16,988 nucleotides of DNA from Syntrophaceae bacterium UBA5764 (GTDB taxonomy: Bacteria > Desulfobacterota > Syntrophia > Syntrophales > Smithellaceae), in NCBI GenBank assembly GCA_002418825.1, contig DIEW01000002.1:4547-21534 (forward strand), read 5' to 3'. The notes under the pieces are model-generated. The model was given only the letters and a program-made list of their open reading frames with translations. It was not told where the DNA came from and ran no database searches. A program made the translations under genes and the position numbers. Position 1 is the first letter of the stretch; every line of letters starts with the position of its first letter. Of this stretch, positions 1 through 7,989 are shown piece after piece.

Positions 1-22
1 TACCAGACTGCGCCACGCCCCG
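1..22 (-). tRNA. tRNA-Pro, 5' part only (cut by window edge)
   Basis: Read on the minus strand from 22 to 1, the sequence gives a 7-nt acceptor strand CGGGGCG, then TG at positions 8-9, the D-stem GCGC and the D-loop start AGTCTGGTA. This is the typical beginning of bacterial proline tRNAs, which start CGG and carry GCGCAG-YTGGTA. The anticodon lies outside the window, so the isoacceptor is unknown. A promoter-like sequence lies just upstream. Confidence 0.85.
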
Positions 23-44
23 ACAAAGAACTAAAGCGCTGCAG

Positions 45-74
45 TCAATACCACCATTCCCCTTAGCGTGTCAA
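45..74 (-). promoter_or_regulatory. Probable promoter of the tRNA-Pro
   Basis: On the minus strand a perfect TTGACA (69-74) is followed by an 18-nt spacer and TATTGA (45-50), about 22 nt before the first tRNA base. The -35 is consensus and the -10 is weak (3/6), preceded by TGG. A short leader before a tRNA is usual. Confidence 0.5.
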
Positions 75-139
75 GGTTAAATAAGGTTAATTAATGTTCC
101 CATCTGCTTTTTGTTTTTTACGGTAAGAGATACTTTTAT

Positions 140-1162
140 TTATGTGATTTTCCCCCAAACGCTATGGCGTTTCGCCGCAAGGCAAACAATATTGCTTACC
201 ATTTCTCCATAACTCAGGCCAGCGGCCTGTGCTGCACAGGCCATGCTGGCATCCAAGCTTATGTCCGCATTGTGATTTACATCGAGAATGTAAAAAATAC
301 CGTTTCGGAGGCGAACATCAAAACGGGCATAATCTCGACAGCCTGTTACGCTATAAGCATTTTCGCATACTTTGTTCAACATATTTAACTCTTTTTTGCT
401 CAACGGCGCCGGTACCAATGTTTCAATTTTTTCGTAATGCTTACTACCCGCTATAAATTTGGCTTCATAACTGCACAGACGCTCCTTGATATTTTTGAAA
501 TATGAAAAATCCATTTCCACGGCAGGAAGAACTTCCAATTTTTCGTTTCCCCAAACAGCAACATGAAATTCGCGACCGTCAACAAAATCTTCCATCAAAA
601 CCGGCTGTTGATATTTTTCGAGTATAACATCAATCCTTGCCTGCGCTTCCTCAGGTGATAACACGACGGAATCGGCATCAATTCCTTCAGAACAGTGTTC
701 ATTAACAGGTTTAATAATGGCAGGATATTTTTCCCAACGACAATCTGTTGGCTGCGTAAATAAGGCCCATTCCGGTGTAGGAATACCGGCCTGTCTTAGC
801 ATTTCTTTTACACGATTCTTGTCTTGAGACAAAAGCAGTTTTTGGGAATCAGCACCGGTAAAAATAAAACCTAACTTTTCCAGTTTCTCCGCCACCATCC
901 ATTCGCTATGAATAATTCCGGGCAAAATTTCACACCAGTTAAAAACGATATATTCATAAGGATCGAATTTGGATAATCTGTTTTCAAGATCGACATTCTC
1001 AATAGGCAAACAAATAGTGCGATGCCCAACTTCCTTGAGCGCCTGCCCCAACTGTTCAGATGCACACACCGCCTCTTTTTTTTCTTCTTCAGACCATTCC
1101 GGATTGATATTGTAAATTAAAATAACCGGAATTTTTCCTGGAACAACATTAACCGTCACCAT
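140..1162 (-). CDS. D-alanine-D-alanine ligase-like ATP-grasp enzyme
   Basis: A 340-aa protein with the layout of Ddl-type ATP-grasp ligases: an N-terminal alpha/beta domain, then a central ATP-grasp part (IIKPVNEHCSEGID near residues 149-162, LMEDFVDGREFHV near 189-201) and a C-terminal metal-binding region (YARFDVR, then ILDVNHNADIS). Such enzymes form an acyl-phosphate with ATP and join it to an amine or hydroxy acid. The Ddl signature is not typical: the usual Glu of the E-I-N metal motif is Asp (DVN) and the canonical N-terminal His-Gly-Gly-Glu loop is not visible. The substrate may therefore differ from D-Ala. The start is ATG, with AAGGTG immediately upstream, so GTG one codon later is possible. 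It lies 47 nt after mgtE, probably in the same transcript. ATP-grasp family is near certain; the substrate is unknown. Confidence 0.85.
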   Translation of the reverse strand: MVTVNVVPGKIPVILIYNINPEWSEEEKKEAVCASEQLGQALKEVGHRTICLPIENVDLENRLSKFDPYEYIVFNWCEILPGIIHSEWMVAEKLEKLGFIFTGADSQKLLLSQDKNRVKEMLRQAGIPTPEWALFTQPTDCRWEKYPAIIKPVNEHCSEGIDADSVVLSPEEAQARIDVILEKYQQPVLMEDFVDGREFHVAVWGNEKLEVLPAVEMDFSYFKNIKERLCSYEAKFIAGSKHYEKIETLVPAPLSKKELNMLNKVCENAYSVTGCRDYARFDVRLRNGIFYILDVNHNADISLDASMACAAQAAGLSYGEMVSNIVCLAAKRHSVWGKIT

Positions 1163-1209
1163 TCACCTTTTCTGTTTCCTATTATATAAAAGCATTTACA
1201 AAATATTAT

Positions 1210-2565
1210 TTACAAATCCCTCAGAACCAATGCTGCCACGAAAAAATAAATCAACAATCCGAGAATGTCCATTACAGAGGCAATCAAAGGATTGCTGGCT
1301 ACCGCAGGATCAACACGCAGCCTTTGCAAAATCAAAGGCAGAACTATGCCAATAAGACTGGAAATCATAACAATGGCCACCATGGAAATGGAAACAATCA
1401 TGGCAATTTGATATCCGCCTTTATAAAGCCCCAGCACCCAACTGGCTAAACCCATAGTTGTTCCCAAAAGCACACCGATGCCAATTTCTCTTAAAAAGGC
1501 CCACACCCATTGCCCTTCGCGAATATCACCCGTAGCCAAAGCGCGAATCATTAGCGTGGCGGATTGATTTCCCGTATTGCCTCCGGTTCCAATCAGAAGA
1601 GGGATGAAAAAAGCCAAGGCAATGGCGGATGTCAAAATATCCGTCTGTGCGGAAATGATGCCAGTGGTAATAACACTGATAAATAGAAGAACAGCCAGCC
1701 AGATAACTCTGTTGACGTATAGGGATAATGCCGATGATTCACGATAACTGGTTTTCAAGGGATTAATAGCGGCGGATTTTTGGAAATCCTCCGTCACTTC
1801 CTCGTCGGCAACATCGAATAAATCGTCAATAGTGATAATACCCAAGAGAATTCCGCTGGCATCCAGTACAGGCAAAGCTACAACATCATACCGTTTAATG
1901 AGCTGAACAGCTTTTTCTCGATCCTCGAAGGCAGAAACGCTAACCACGGATGTATCCATAATTTCTTCGACCTTATCACTGGGATTGGCCAGGATAAGCC
2001 TTCGCAAGCCCAGCACGCCTATAAGACGCCACCATCTGTCAGTCACGTAAATTACATTTGTCGTCTCGCTGTCCAAGCCTTTCTGTCTGATGTGAGACAA
2101 GGCTTCTTCCACCGTCCATTCCGGTCGTACCGCCACATAATCGGGCGTCATAAGACGACCGACACTTTCTTCCGGATAGCCCAGTAACTGCAAAGCCTCT
2201 TTTCGGTCCTCTGATGATAGCAGCGTTACCATTTTCTGAATGGCCTGACCGGGTAATTCTTCGAGAAATTCCGTCCGGTCATCAGGTGGCATACCCGCCA
2301 AAATCGCTCGGGTTTCATCTTCAGTAATAGACTTGAGAACATCCTGCTTCAGTTTCGCATCAAGATAGGAAAATACCTCGGCAAGTATATTTTTCGGCAG
2401 CAGCCGCAAAATTACGATACGCTGCGATTCATCTATCTCCGTAATCAAGTCAGAAATATCCGGCGGCGGAATCTCTAAAAGCAACTCTTTCAGCTCCAGC
2501 CAGTTCTTCTGGGCAAACAATTCCTTAATCTCGGGAAGGAAAAGCTTCAACATTTGCATTGTCAT
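1210..2565 (-). CDS. mgtE: Magnesium transporter MgtE
   Basis: A 451-aa protein of normal length for MgtE, an inner-membrane Mg2+ channel/transporter. It shows the three expected parts: a helical MgtE_N domain (about 1-130), a CBS-domain pair (about 135-255) that senses cytosolic Mg2+, and five hydrophobic membrane segments (about 280-450). The membrane part carries the family signature GTGGNTGNQSATLMIRALATG and, near the C-terminus, DPAVASNPLIASVMDILGL. The Asp in that last motif matches the pore Mg2+-binding Asp of characterised MgtE. The start is uncertain among Met1, Met3 and Met5. AAGGGAT lies close to Met1 and at better spacing for Met3. The 195-nt leader (2566-2760) shows no M-box-like structure that I can recognise. 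pcm is upstream and an ATP-grasp gene downstream on the same strand. Confidence 0.97.
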   Translation of the reverse strand: MTMQMLKLFLPEIKELFAQKNWLELKELLLEIPPPDISDLITEIDESQRIVILRLLPKNILAEVFSYLDAKLKQDVLKSITEDETRAILAGMPPDDRTEFLEELPGQAIQKMVTLLSSEDRKEALQLLGYPEESVGRLMTPDYVAVRPEWTVEEALSHIRQKGLDSETTNVIYVTDRWWRLIGVLGLRRLILANPSDKVEEIMDTSVVSVSAFEDREKAVQLIKRYDVVALPVLDASGILLGIITIDDLFDVADEEVTEDFQKSAAINPLKTSYRESSALSLYVNRVIWLAVLLFISVITTGIISAQTDILTSAIALAFFIPLLIGTGGNTGNQSATLMIRALATGDIREGQWVWAFLREIGIGVLLGTTMGLASWVLGLYKGGYQIAMIVSISMVAIVMISSLIGIVLPLILQRLRVDPAVASNPLIASVMDILGLLIYFFVAALVLRDL

Positions 2566-2760
2566 ATCCCTTGCACCATAGTTTCTTCATTTTGCATGCC
2601 ATTTGAGCATGTTTTAAAGCATCTTTCCGTCTTTGTCCATTGCTGTTTTTAAAATACAGCGCCAGTTATTTTGCCTATCTAAAACGCTGCAACGATAAAC
2701 ATTTGTAAGATTCGTTTTTATTGTGCTTCATAATTTGCCATTTGCGAGATTATAAGGATG

Positions 2761-3495
2761 CTAATATTTTTCTCCTTTGCTGTTCACCATGGGCACGAAT
2801 CGAACCGGAAGAATCTCGCGCGCAATAAGCCGACCTTTTGTCTTCGTCAATATCACAAGATGCTGCACTCCCGCTTTTCCTACAGGAATCACCATTTTTC
2901 CTTCTTCCTTGAGCTGATCCGCCAGTGGCTGAGGAACGCTGACAGGTGCGCAGGTGACAATAATGGCATCAAAGGGTGCCGCCTCCGGCCAGCCTTTATA
3001 TCCATCACCTATTTTTACGTGTACGTTTTTATAAAGCTCCGACAAAATCTTTTGCGCCTGTTTGCCTAGTTTTTCAATAATCTCAATAGTATAAACATCC
3101 TTACATAACTCAGCCAGGATGGCGGCCTGATAGCCAGAACCAGTCCCTATTTCCAAAACCCGCATGCTCCTGTTCGGTCTAATAACTTCCGTCATTAGAG
3201 CAACAATATATGGTTGAGAAATAGTTTGCCCTTCACCTATTGGTAAAGGATGATCGCCGTAAGCCAAATGACAAATATCCTTCGGAACAAACCTGTGCCG
3301 TTCAACTTTTCTCATCGCCTCAAGAACATTTTTGTCTTTTATCCCCCTTGCCTCAATCTGTTCGGCAACCATTTTTTTTCTTAAAGACAAATATTCATTT
3401 TCCGACAGTGTACGGGCGCAACATCTTGAAGCCAATGAGAGGACGAGCAGACCGATCAAAACCATCAAAATGCATAAAAATATTTTTTTCATCAT
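2761..3495 (-). CDS. pcm: Protein-L-isoaspartate O-methyltransferase with N-terminal export signal
   Basis: This enzyme transfers a methyl group from SAM to the carboxyl of isoaspartyl residues and so starts repair of aged proteins. Family signatures are clear: GEGQTISQPYIVALMTE (the PCMT substrate loop), VLEIGTGSGYQAA (SAM motif I) and FDAIIVTCAP (later core motif). Before the catalytic domain lies a typical signal peptide or membrane anchor: MMKKIF, then about 17 hydrophobic residues (ILMVLIGLLVLSLA) and CCARTLS. The protein is therefore predicted to be exported or anchored outside the cytoplasm, whereas classic Pcm is cytosolic. The start at 3495 (or 3492, two Met codons in a row) is preferred because GGGAAA lies 8-10 nt upstream. 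A longer frame from 3534 would put 13 extra residues before the signal. From 3495 the protein has 244 aa. It follows another exported methyltransferase by 46 nt. Confidence 0.93.
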   Translation of the reverse strand: MMKKIFLCILMVLIGLLVLSLASRCCARTLSENEYLSLRKKMVAEQIEARGIKDKNVLEAMRKVERHRFVPKDICHLAYGDHPLPIGEGQTISQPYIVALMTEVIRPNRSMRVLEIGTGSGYQAAILAELCKDVYTIEIIEKLGKQAQKILSELYKNVHVKIGDGYKGWPEAAPFDAIIVTCAPVSVPQPLADQLKEEGKMVIPVGKAGVQHLVILTKTKGRLIAREILPVRFVPMVNSKGEKY

Positions 3496-3541
3496 AATCT
3501 TTTTCCCGACATTAAGTCGCGTAATCATACTCAAAATATTG

Positions 3542-4141
3542 TCAAGGTTTTTTTGCCGTCATACGCTTTCTCAACGGAGTAGTCCAGAGATAAACCTTAC
3601 TTTCGTTTCCGGCATAACGGTACACCGTTGCTTCGACATCCGGAATAATGCCTTCCATATCAAATTCGTGAGAAACGATGCGTACCCCCGGTTTTAATCT
3701 ATCAAGCTGCGGAATCAGACGTCTGTTGAGCTCCGGCAGTAAATACAACATGATAACGGTCGCGCCGCGTAAATCAATTTCAAAAATGTCCCTTTCTTCA
3801 ATGAGTACCAGATGCCTTACCCCTTCTTTTTCAACATTTTCTTGAGATTTCTTGACCATCTCCGGGTCAATGTCGACGCCATATCCTTTGGCTCCTGCTT
3901 TTTTCGCTGCAGCAATAACAATGCGCCCATCGCCGCAACCCAAGTCATACACAACATCATTTTTATTTACATCCGCAAGCCTGAGCATTACTTCCACAAT
4001 CTCCGGTGGCGTCGGAACAAAATGAACATCCGGTTTTTTCGGCAGCCGGTCTTGCGCACATACCAATGAGGCAAACAAAATAAGACCCGTCGAAAAGATA
4101 AGTTTTATGAAAATTTGTTTTCTGCCCTTCATATATTTCAC
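3542..4141 (-). CDS. Exported class I SAM-dependent methyltransferase
   Basis: About 199 aa. After a basic start (KGRKQ) comes a hydrophobic stretch (IFSTGLILFASLVCA) ending in a plausible signal peptidase site before QDRLPKK. The rest is a compact class I methyltransferase: PTPPEIVEVMLRLA pre-motif, VVYDLGCGDGRIVIAAA (motif I, SAM-binding glycine loop), GVDIDPEMV (motif II acidic residue) and an LVLIEERDIFE motif III region. The substrate cannot be read from sequence. The frame opens with GTG at 4141 (GAGG 6 nt upstream). An ATG three codons later (4132) has AGG 8 nt upstream, so either may be used. It starts 10 nt after the permease stop and precedes pcm, which suggests co-transcription and perhaps joint action on exported proteins or envelope compounds. 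That last point is inference. Confidence 0.85.
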   Translation of the reverse strand: MKYMKGRKQIFIKLIFSTGLILFASLVCAQDRLPKKPDVHFVPTPPEIVEVMLRLADVNKNDVVYDLGCGDGRIVIAAAKKAGAKGYGVDIDPEMVKKSQENVEKEGVRHLVLIEERDIFEIDLRGATVIMLYLLPELNRRLIPQLDRLKPGVRIVSHEFDMEGIIPDVEATVYRYAGNESKVYLWTTPLRKRMTAKKP

Positions 4142-4151
4142 CTTTTACCTC

Positions 4152-5489
4152 TTATTTTAATTCTTTAGTTTCATCCTTGATACACATTCTGTTTATAATC
4201 ATAAAAGGAATTCCCGTTATCAGCACTCCAATCCCGATAAGTGATCCTCTGCCGGTATACATCAGACTGGAATAAAGCATGAAAGCGCATACACTGCAGA
4301 AGAAAAACGGCGTAATAGGATAAAAATGCACACTAAATGGTCGGGAAACCACAGGCTTCTTATAACGTAAAATAAATATTGAAGTGCCTACCATCAGCGA
4401 AAAGAGCCAGAAAACGGGAGCGGTATATTCAACCATCGTTACAAAACCATCACGAGTGCCGGCACCTAATATAACCAGCAAAAGAGCGATGCATCCTTGG
4501 AGCAAAAGAGCGTTAACCGGTGTATTTCTTTTCCCCTCCCAGCGACCAAAAATATTCAGCAAGGAATAGTCCCGGCCTAAAGCATAACTTGTCCTTGCTC
4601 CGGTGATAATCGCGGCATTAAGCGTGCTCAACGCCGCCAGCAGGATAAGTAGGCTGATAAACCGTGTCCCTTGTAAGCCAAACGTATTGTACATCAAATC
4701 AGCCATAACGGCACCAGATGCGGCCATACCGCTTACCCCAAGAATTCTTAAAAGAGCCATATTAATCAGCAAATAAATTAACATGACTATTCCGATACTG
4801 TAAATAAGAACTCGTACCATATTGCGGCGGACAGAGCGTACTTCCGCAGAAAGAAATGAAGCTTCGTTCCACCCTCCATATGTCAACAAAACAAATATCA
4901 TCGCCTTTCCCCACGCTGTTTTCGATATGATTCTTTCCGTGCGCCCTACTTCCTGCGGCGCACCAATAAAAAATCCGATAACCATAACAATAAACAAACC
5001 AATCATAATTAAGACAACGAACATTTTTTGCGTCCATTTACCCTGCTTTATACCGGCAATATTCACAGAAGTAAGCAAAATGATACTAAAAGCCGCGTAT
5101 AATGACGCGGAATAAGGCCCCAAAGACATCATTTCCGAAGCATAATCGCCAATGATAAAACCAACCATGGCAATGGAACCGGTCTGAATGATCGTTATAC
5201 GCGCCCACGCATATAAAAAAGAGGGGGTGTTTCCAAAAGCTTTCTGTAAGTAATGATAATCTCCACCCGCATGAGGATGCGCTGAGGCCAGTTCCGCATA
5301 ACACAAAGCACCGATAAACGACGCTACGCCGCCCAACAACCAGAGCAAAATAAGCGTTTCTTCGCTATTTACGCTCGAGGCGACAATGGAAGGTGTTTTA
5401 AAAATACCCACTCCCACAACCATTCCCACAATGATACTTATCGCGTCAACAACGGAAAGCGTTTGTTTAGGTTTGGAAACAAAATCCAT
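4152..5489 (-). CDS. APC-superfamily amino acid permease
   Basis: A 445-aa, highly hydrophobic protein with about 12 predicted membrane segments. The start matches the APC family: SVVDAISIIVGMVVGVGIFKTP gives the unwound first helix (GxGIF), and LCYAELASAHPHAGGDYHYL is the conserved E/P-G-G-x-Y region of TM2-loop-TM3. Close relatives are LAT-type amino acid/polyamine exchangers or H+ symporters. The substrate cannot be decided here. Start: ATG 5489 with GAGG 11 nt upstream. A good promoter lies at 5543-5571, so this is probably the first gene of a transcript continuing through the two methyltransferases. Confidence 0.92.
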   Translation of the reverse strand: MDFVSKPKQTLSVVDAISIIVGMVVGVGIFKTPSIVASSVNSEETLILLWLLGGVASFIGALCYAELASAHPHAGGDYHYLQKAFGNTPSFLYAWARITIIQTGSIAMVGFIIGDYASEMMSLGPYSASLYAAFSIILLTSVNIAGIKQGKWTQKMFVVLIMIGLFIVMVIGFFIGAPQEVGRTERIISKTAWGKAMIFVLLTYGGWNEASFLSAEVRSVRRNMVRVLIYSIGIVMLIYLLINMALLRILGVSGMAASGAVMADLMYNTFGLQGTRFISLLILLAALSTLNAAIITGARTSYALGRDYSLLNIFGRWEGKRNTPVNALLLQGCIALLLVILGAGTRDGFVTMVEYTAPVFWLFSLMVGTSIFILRYKKPVVSRPFSVHFYPITPFFFCSVCAFMLYSSLMYTGRGSLIGIGVLITGIPFMIINRMCIKDETKELK

Positions 5490-5542
5490 TTTCTGCTTTA
5501 CCTCTGGGTTATTTTAAAAACTCGGGGTTAGCTTACAAAGAA

Positions 5543-5571
5543 ATTATATTATTTTCAGGTGAGGAGAGCAA
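5543..5571 (-). promoter_or_regulatory. Sigma-70-type promoter before the permease operon
   Basis: On the minus strand TTGCTC (5566-5571), a 17-nt spacer and a perfect TATAAT (5543-5548) lie about 50 nt upstream of the permease start. The -35 is only partly consensus. Position, spacing and the perfect -10 support it. Confidence 0.6.
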
Positions 5572-5598
5572 TTAATAACGAGTTGGTTTTTAAAAATC

Positions 5599-5622
5599 AT
5601 GCGTAATTTAAATTACGTGCAT
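5599..5622. repeat. AT-rich inverted repeat over the queE stop codon
   Basis: CGTAATTTAAATTACG (5602-5617) is a perfect 16-bp palindrome, and outer ATGC/GCAT arms (5599-5602 and 5619-5622) can extend one version of the hairpin. It covers the queE stop codon. On the minus strand it is followed by GATTTTT, so it could act as a weak intrinsic terminator between queE and the permease promoter. The stem is AT-rich, so this is uncertain. Confidence 0.4.
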
Positions 5623-6246
5623 AATTTTCTGCAGTTGCAAACTTATTCTCCATTGCGGATGATGCAGAACATAATCAATGGCTTTCTGCGTGTTTTCATT
5701 GCGATTGTTTCCATCCATCGGCTGCAGGAAAAAATAGTCAAAATCAAGATGGTCGTATTTTTCCGGTTCTGCTCCCGGCTGCGGATAAACAAGCTTTAAC
5801 TCATGACCGTGACACTGTGCCAGACTGATTCCGGCCTTGGGACTTACACAAATCCAATCGATTCCTGCCGGTGCGGCAATTGTGCCGTTTGTTTCCACGG
5901 CAATCGTCATTTTCTTTTCATGTAAAGCCTCAATCAGTTTTTCATCCATCTGTAATAGAGGTTCGCCGCCTGTGCAGACAACAAACGGAGAGCCGATATT
6001 TTCTCCATCAGGCCACATTGCCGCTATTTTGTTTGCGAGTTCGCCTGCATCTGTGTACTCTCCTCCTCCCTGTCCGTCCGTCCCCAAAAAATCCGTGTCG
6101 CAAAATTTACAGATTGCTTTATGGCGATCAGATTCTTTCCCCGACCACAGGTTGCAACCCGAAAAACGGCAGAAAACAGCGGATCTCCCGCTGTGATAAC
6201 CTTCACCCTGAAGAGAATAAAATACCTCTTTAATTCTATAATCCAA
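5608..6246 (-). CDS. queE: 7-carboxy-7-deazaguanine synthase (radical SAM)
   Basis: QueE turns 6-carboxy-tetrahydropterin into 7-carboxy-7-deazaguanine, an early step to preQ0 and queuosine. The 212-aa protein opens with the family motif FYSLQGEGYHSGRSAVF. It carries the cluster cysteines as C31-x14-C46-x2-C49 (ending CKFCDTDF), the expanded spacing also found in E. coli QueE rather than the plain CX3CX2C. VCTGGEPLLQ is the radical-SAM GGEP motif, and VETNGT follows. The start is TTG at 6246, the only start codon that gives the family N-terminus (DYRIKEVFYS). A strong GGGGGAGG lies unusually close upstream (3 nt). It begins 12 nt after queC, so the two are clearly one operon. Confidence 0.95.
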   Translation of the reverse strand: MDYRIKEVFYSLQGEGYHSGRSAVFCRFSGCNLWSGKESDRHKAICKFCDTDFLGTDGQGGGEYTDAGELANKIAAMWPDGENIGSPFVVCTGGEPLLQMDEKLIEALHEKKMTIAVETNGTIAAPAGIDWICVSPKAGISLAQCHGHELKLVYPQPGAEPEKYDHLDFDYFFLQPMDGNNRNENTQKAIDYVLHHPQWRISLQLQKIMHVI

Positions 6247-6258
6247 AGGCCTCCCCCA

Positions 6259-6966
6259 TCATTTATATTGAATCGGATCTTTTATTCCTGCTGTGCGAAA
6301 TCCGGCCAGCCGTAAGAGACAAGAATCACATTCGCCACAAGCCAGACCTTCAGCCGAGGGATCATAGCAACTATGTGTAAAACTATAATCAACACCTAAA
6401 GAAATTCCTTTCTGAATAATCTGAGCCTTGCTCATCGCAATCAGGGGCGCATGGATTTTCACCCTTTTATCTTCTTCCACAGACGCTTTAGTTGCCAAAT
6501 TAGCCATGTTTTCAAAAGCTTTGATGAATTCCGGCCTGCAGTCAGGATAACCGCTAAAATCTACCGCATTGACACCGATAAAGATATCTGTTGAGCCAAT
6601 AACTTCCGCCCAAGCCAGCGCGTAGGACAAAAATATCGCATTACGCGCAGGCACGTATGTTACCGGTATTTTCTTGGATAAATCATGCAAATCCCGTTTT
6701 TTCGGAACATCAATTTCTGCTGTAAGCGCCGACCCTCCAATTATGCGCAAATCAATATCCGCAATAAGATGTTCAAAACAGTTGAAATGCTGGGCAATGC
6801 GCTTTGCCGCCTCCAATTCAACAGCATGGCGCTGCCCGTAACGGAAACTCAACGCGTATGTTTCCATATCCATTTTTTTAGCGAAAGCCAACGTCGTGGC
6901 CGAATCGATGCCGCCACTGAGCAAAACCACCGCTTTCCTCGAAGACTTCTCAGCTTTTTGTATCAT
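6259..6966 (-). CDS. queC: 7-cyano-7-deazaguanine synthase
   Basis: QueC converts 7-carboxy-7-deazaguanine to preQ0 with ATP and ammonia. The 235-aa protein has the PP-loop SGGIDSAT (17-24), the internal motifs YVPARNAIFLSYALAWAE and IFIGVNAVDFSGYPDCRPEF, and the C-terminal zinc site C200, C210, C213 and C216 (CYDPS...CGECDSC). Length and all key residues are normal. The ATG at 6966 has no good Shine-Dalgarno sequence, but no other start precedes the PP-loop. It lies between tatD (50 nt upstream) and queE (12 nt downstream). QueD and FolE/QueF are not in the window. Confidence 0.97.
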   Translation of the reverse strand: MIQKAEKSSRKAVVLLSGGIDSATTLAFAKKMDMETYALSFRYGQRHAVELEAAKRIAQHFNCFEHLIADIDLRIIGGSALTAEIDVPKKRDLHDLSKKIPVTYVPARNAIFLSYALAWAEVIGSTDIFIGVNAVDFSGYPDCRPEFIKAFENMANLATKASVEEDKRVKIHAPLIAMSKAQIIQKGISLGVDYSFTHSCYDPSAEGLACGECDSCLLRLAGFRTAGIKDPIQYK

Positions 6967-7016
6967 GAATTAAATATTATCAGTTTTTACAGAAAAGTGC
7001 ACAGCTATTTGAACGT

Positions 7017-7781
7017 TCATTTTTTCAGACGGAAAAGATTCAAGGCGTTACGGGTAGTGGTATCGGCAACATCTTCCCAGCGAAGAGATTTGATTTGGGC
7101 AACTTTTTTTGCCGTATGAATAATAAAAGACGGTTCATTGCGCCGGCCACGGTAAGGCACAGGTGTCAAAAAGGGGCAATCTGTCTCCAAAAGCAAAAAT
7201 TCCAGAGGAACCTTTTTTACAACATCACTTATTTTCACCGCTTTATCGAAAGTCACAGTTCCGGGGATGGAAAGATAAAAACCCAAATCCAGGCATTTCT
7301 GGGCCAGTGCATAGTCTCCAGAAAAACAATGAAAAACTCCCCGTTGCACGCCCGATGATCTCACCAGCTGTAAAACCTGTTCGTGGGCATCACGGTCGTG
7401 AATCACCACCGGCAGACTCAAATCGCGCGCTATCTCCAGTTGCCGGGAAAAAACTTCAATTTGCTTTTCGCGCGGAGACAGATTACGAAAAAAATCCAGC
7501 CCTATTTCCCCGTAGGCGACAACCTCAGGCTGACGCGCGAAATCTGCCATCTGAGCTAAACTTTTATCGTCGGCCGTTGCCGCCTCATGAGGATGAATCC
7601 CAAGGCTTACAAAAATGTTTTTATACTGTTTGGCGATAGATATCGCCTTTTCACCGAACGCTGGATTTGTTCCCACAGTTATTATGTATTCAACCCCGGC
7701 AAGACAAGCGCGTTCGATAACTTCTTGGCGGTCATTATCGAACTGCTCCATTTCCAGATGGGCGTGAGAGTCAATCAACAT
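7017..7781 (-). CDS. tatD: TatD-family metal-dependent hydrolase (DNase)
   Basis: A 254-aa amidohydrolase-fold enzyme of the TatD/YcfH/YjjV group, metal-dependent nucleases acting on DNA. The motifs are IDSHAHLE at the N-terminus (metal-binding HxH, H6/H8), SLGIHPHEA, GEIGLDFF (metal-bridging Glu), LPVVIHDRDAH, VFHCFSGD and LLLETDCPFLTP (catalytic Asp region). Length is normal. The ATG is only 2 nt after the stop of the 56-aa gene and has no evident Shine-Dalgarno sequence, so it is probably translated by coupling. Which paralogue (TatD, YcfH or YjjV) cannot be told here. Confidence 0.95.
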   Translation of the reverse strand: MLIDSHAHLEMEQFDNDRQEVIERACLAGVEYIITVGTNPAFGEKAISIAKQYKNIFVSLGIHPHEAATADDKSLAQMADFARQPEVVAYGEIGLDFFRNLSPREKQIEVFSRQLEIARDLSLPVVIHDRDAHEQVLQLVRSSGVQRGVFHCFSGDYALAQKCLDLGFYLSIPGTVTFDKAVKISDVVKKVPLEFLLLETDCPFLTPVPYRGRRNEPSFIIHTAKKVAQIKSLRWEDVADTTTRNALNLFRLKK

Positions 7782-7783
7782 GT

Positions 7784-7954
7784 TTATTTTATTTCGCTTT
7801 CTTCCAAGGAAATTTCTTCGACGTTATCCCCAACATCCGGAAGCTTTTTCAAGGCAGCTTGCAGATCTTTTTCCGATAATTCGCCGGCAAGCATGCGGCG
7901 GGAAATGATGCGTTTATCCATCTCTAATATTTCTTCATTCTCTTTCTTGGACAT
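7784..7954 (-). CDS. Small acidic conserved-type protein, unknown function
   Basis: A 56-aa, highly charged protein (MSKKENEEILEMDKRI...) with no cysteines, signal or membrane segment. It is probably helical, with an acidic tail (EEISLEESEI). I do not recognise a named family. The start at 7954 is chosen because GAGGAG lies 7 nt upstream. A longer frame from 7984 would place ten residues inside the leader hairpin region. It ends 2 nt before tatD and is likely the first gene of the tatD-queC-queE transcript. Its tight coupling to tatD suggests it is real. Confidence 0.7.
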   Translation of the reverse strand: MSKKENEEILEMDKRIISRRMLAGELSEKDLQAALKKLPDVGDNVEEISLEESEIK

Positions 7955-7961
7955 TTTTCCA

Positions 7962-7989
7962 CTCCTCATTGGCTCATAATACAATGAGC
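7962..7989 (-). promoter_or_regulatory. Leader with two competing hairpins over the Shine-Dalgarno
   Basis: On the minus-strand RNA, GCUCAU (7984-7989) can pair with AUGAGC (7972-7977), a 6-bp stem with a 6-nt loop. Overlapping bases CUCAUUG (7982-7988) can instead pair with CAAUGAG (7965-7971), whose last bases belong to the GAGGAG Shine-Dalgarno (7962-7967) of the 56-aa gene. The two pairings exclude each other. They may be operator half-sites instead. Function is unproven. Confidence 0.35.

Noticed and set aside
2566..2760. M-box Mg2+ riboswitch or leader peptide (an 8-codon frame, MDKDGKML) before mgtE
   Set aside because: No M-box core motifs are seen, and the tiny frame lacks a ribosome site. 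Only weak hairpins (for example CATGC/GCATG) are present.
6967..7016. preQ1 riboswitch before queC
   Set aside because: The 50-nt gap has no preQ1-type hairpin and A-rich tail, and the genes are internal to an operon.
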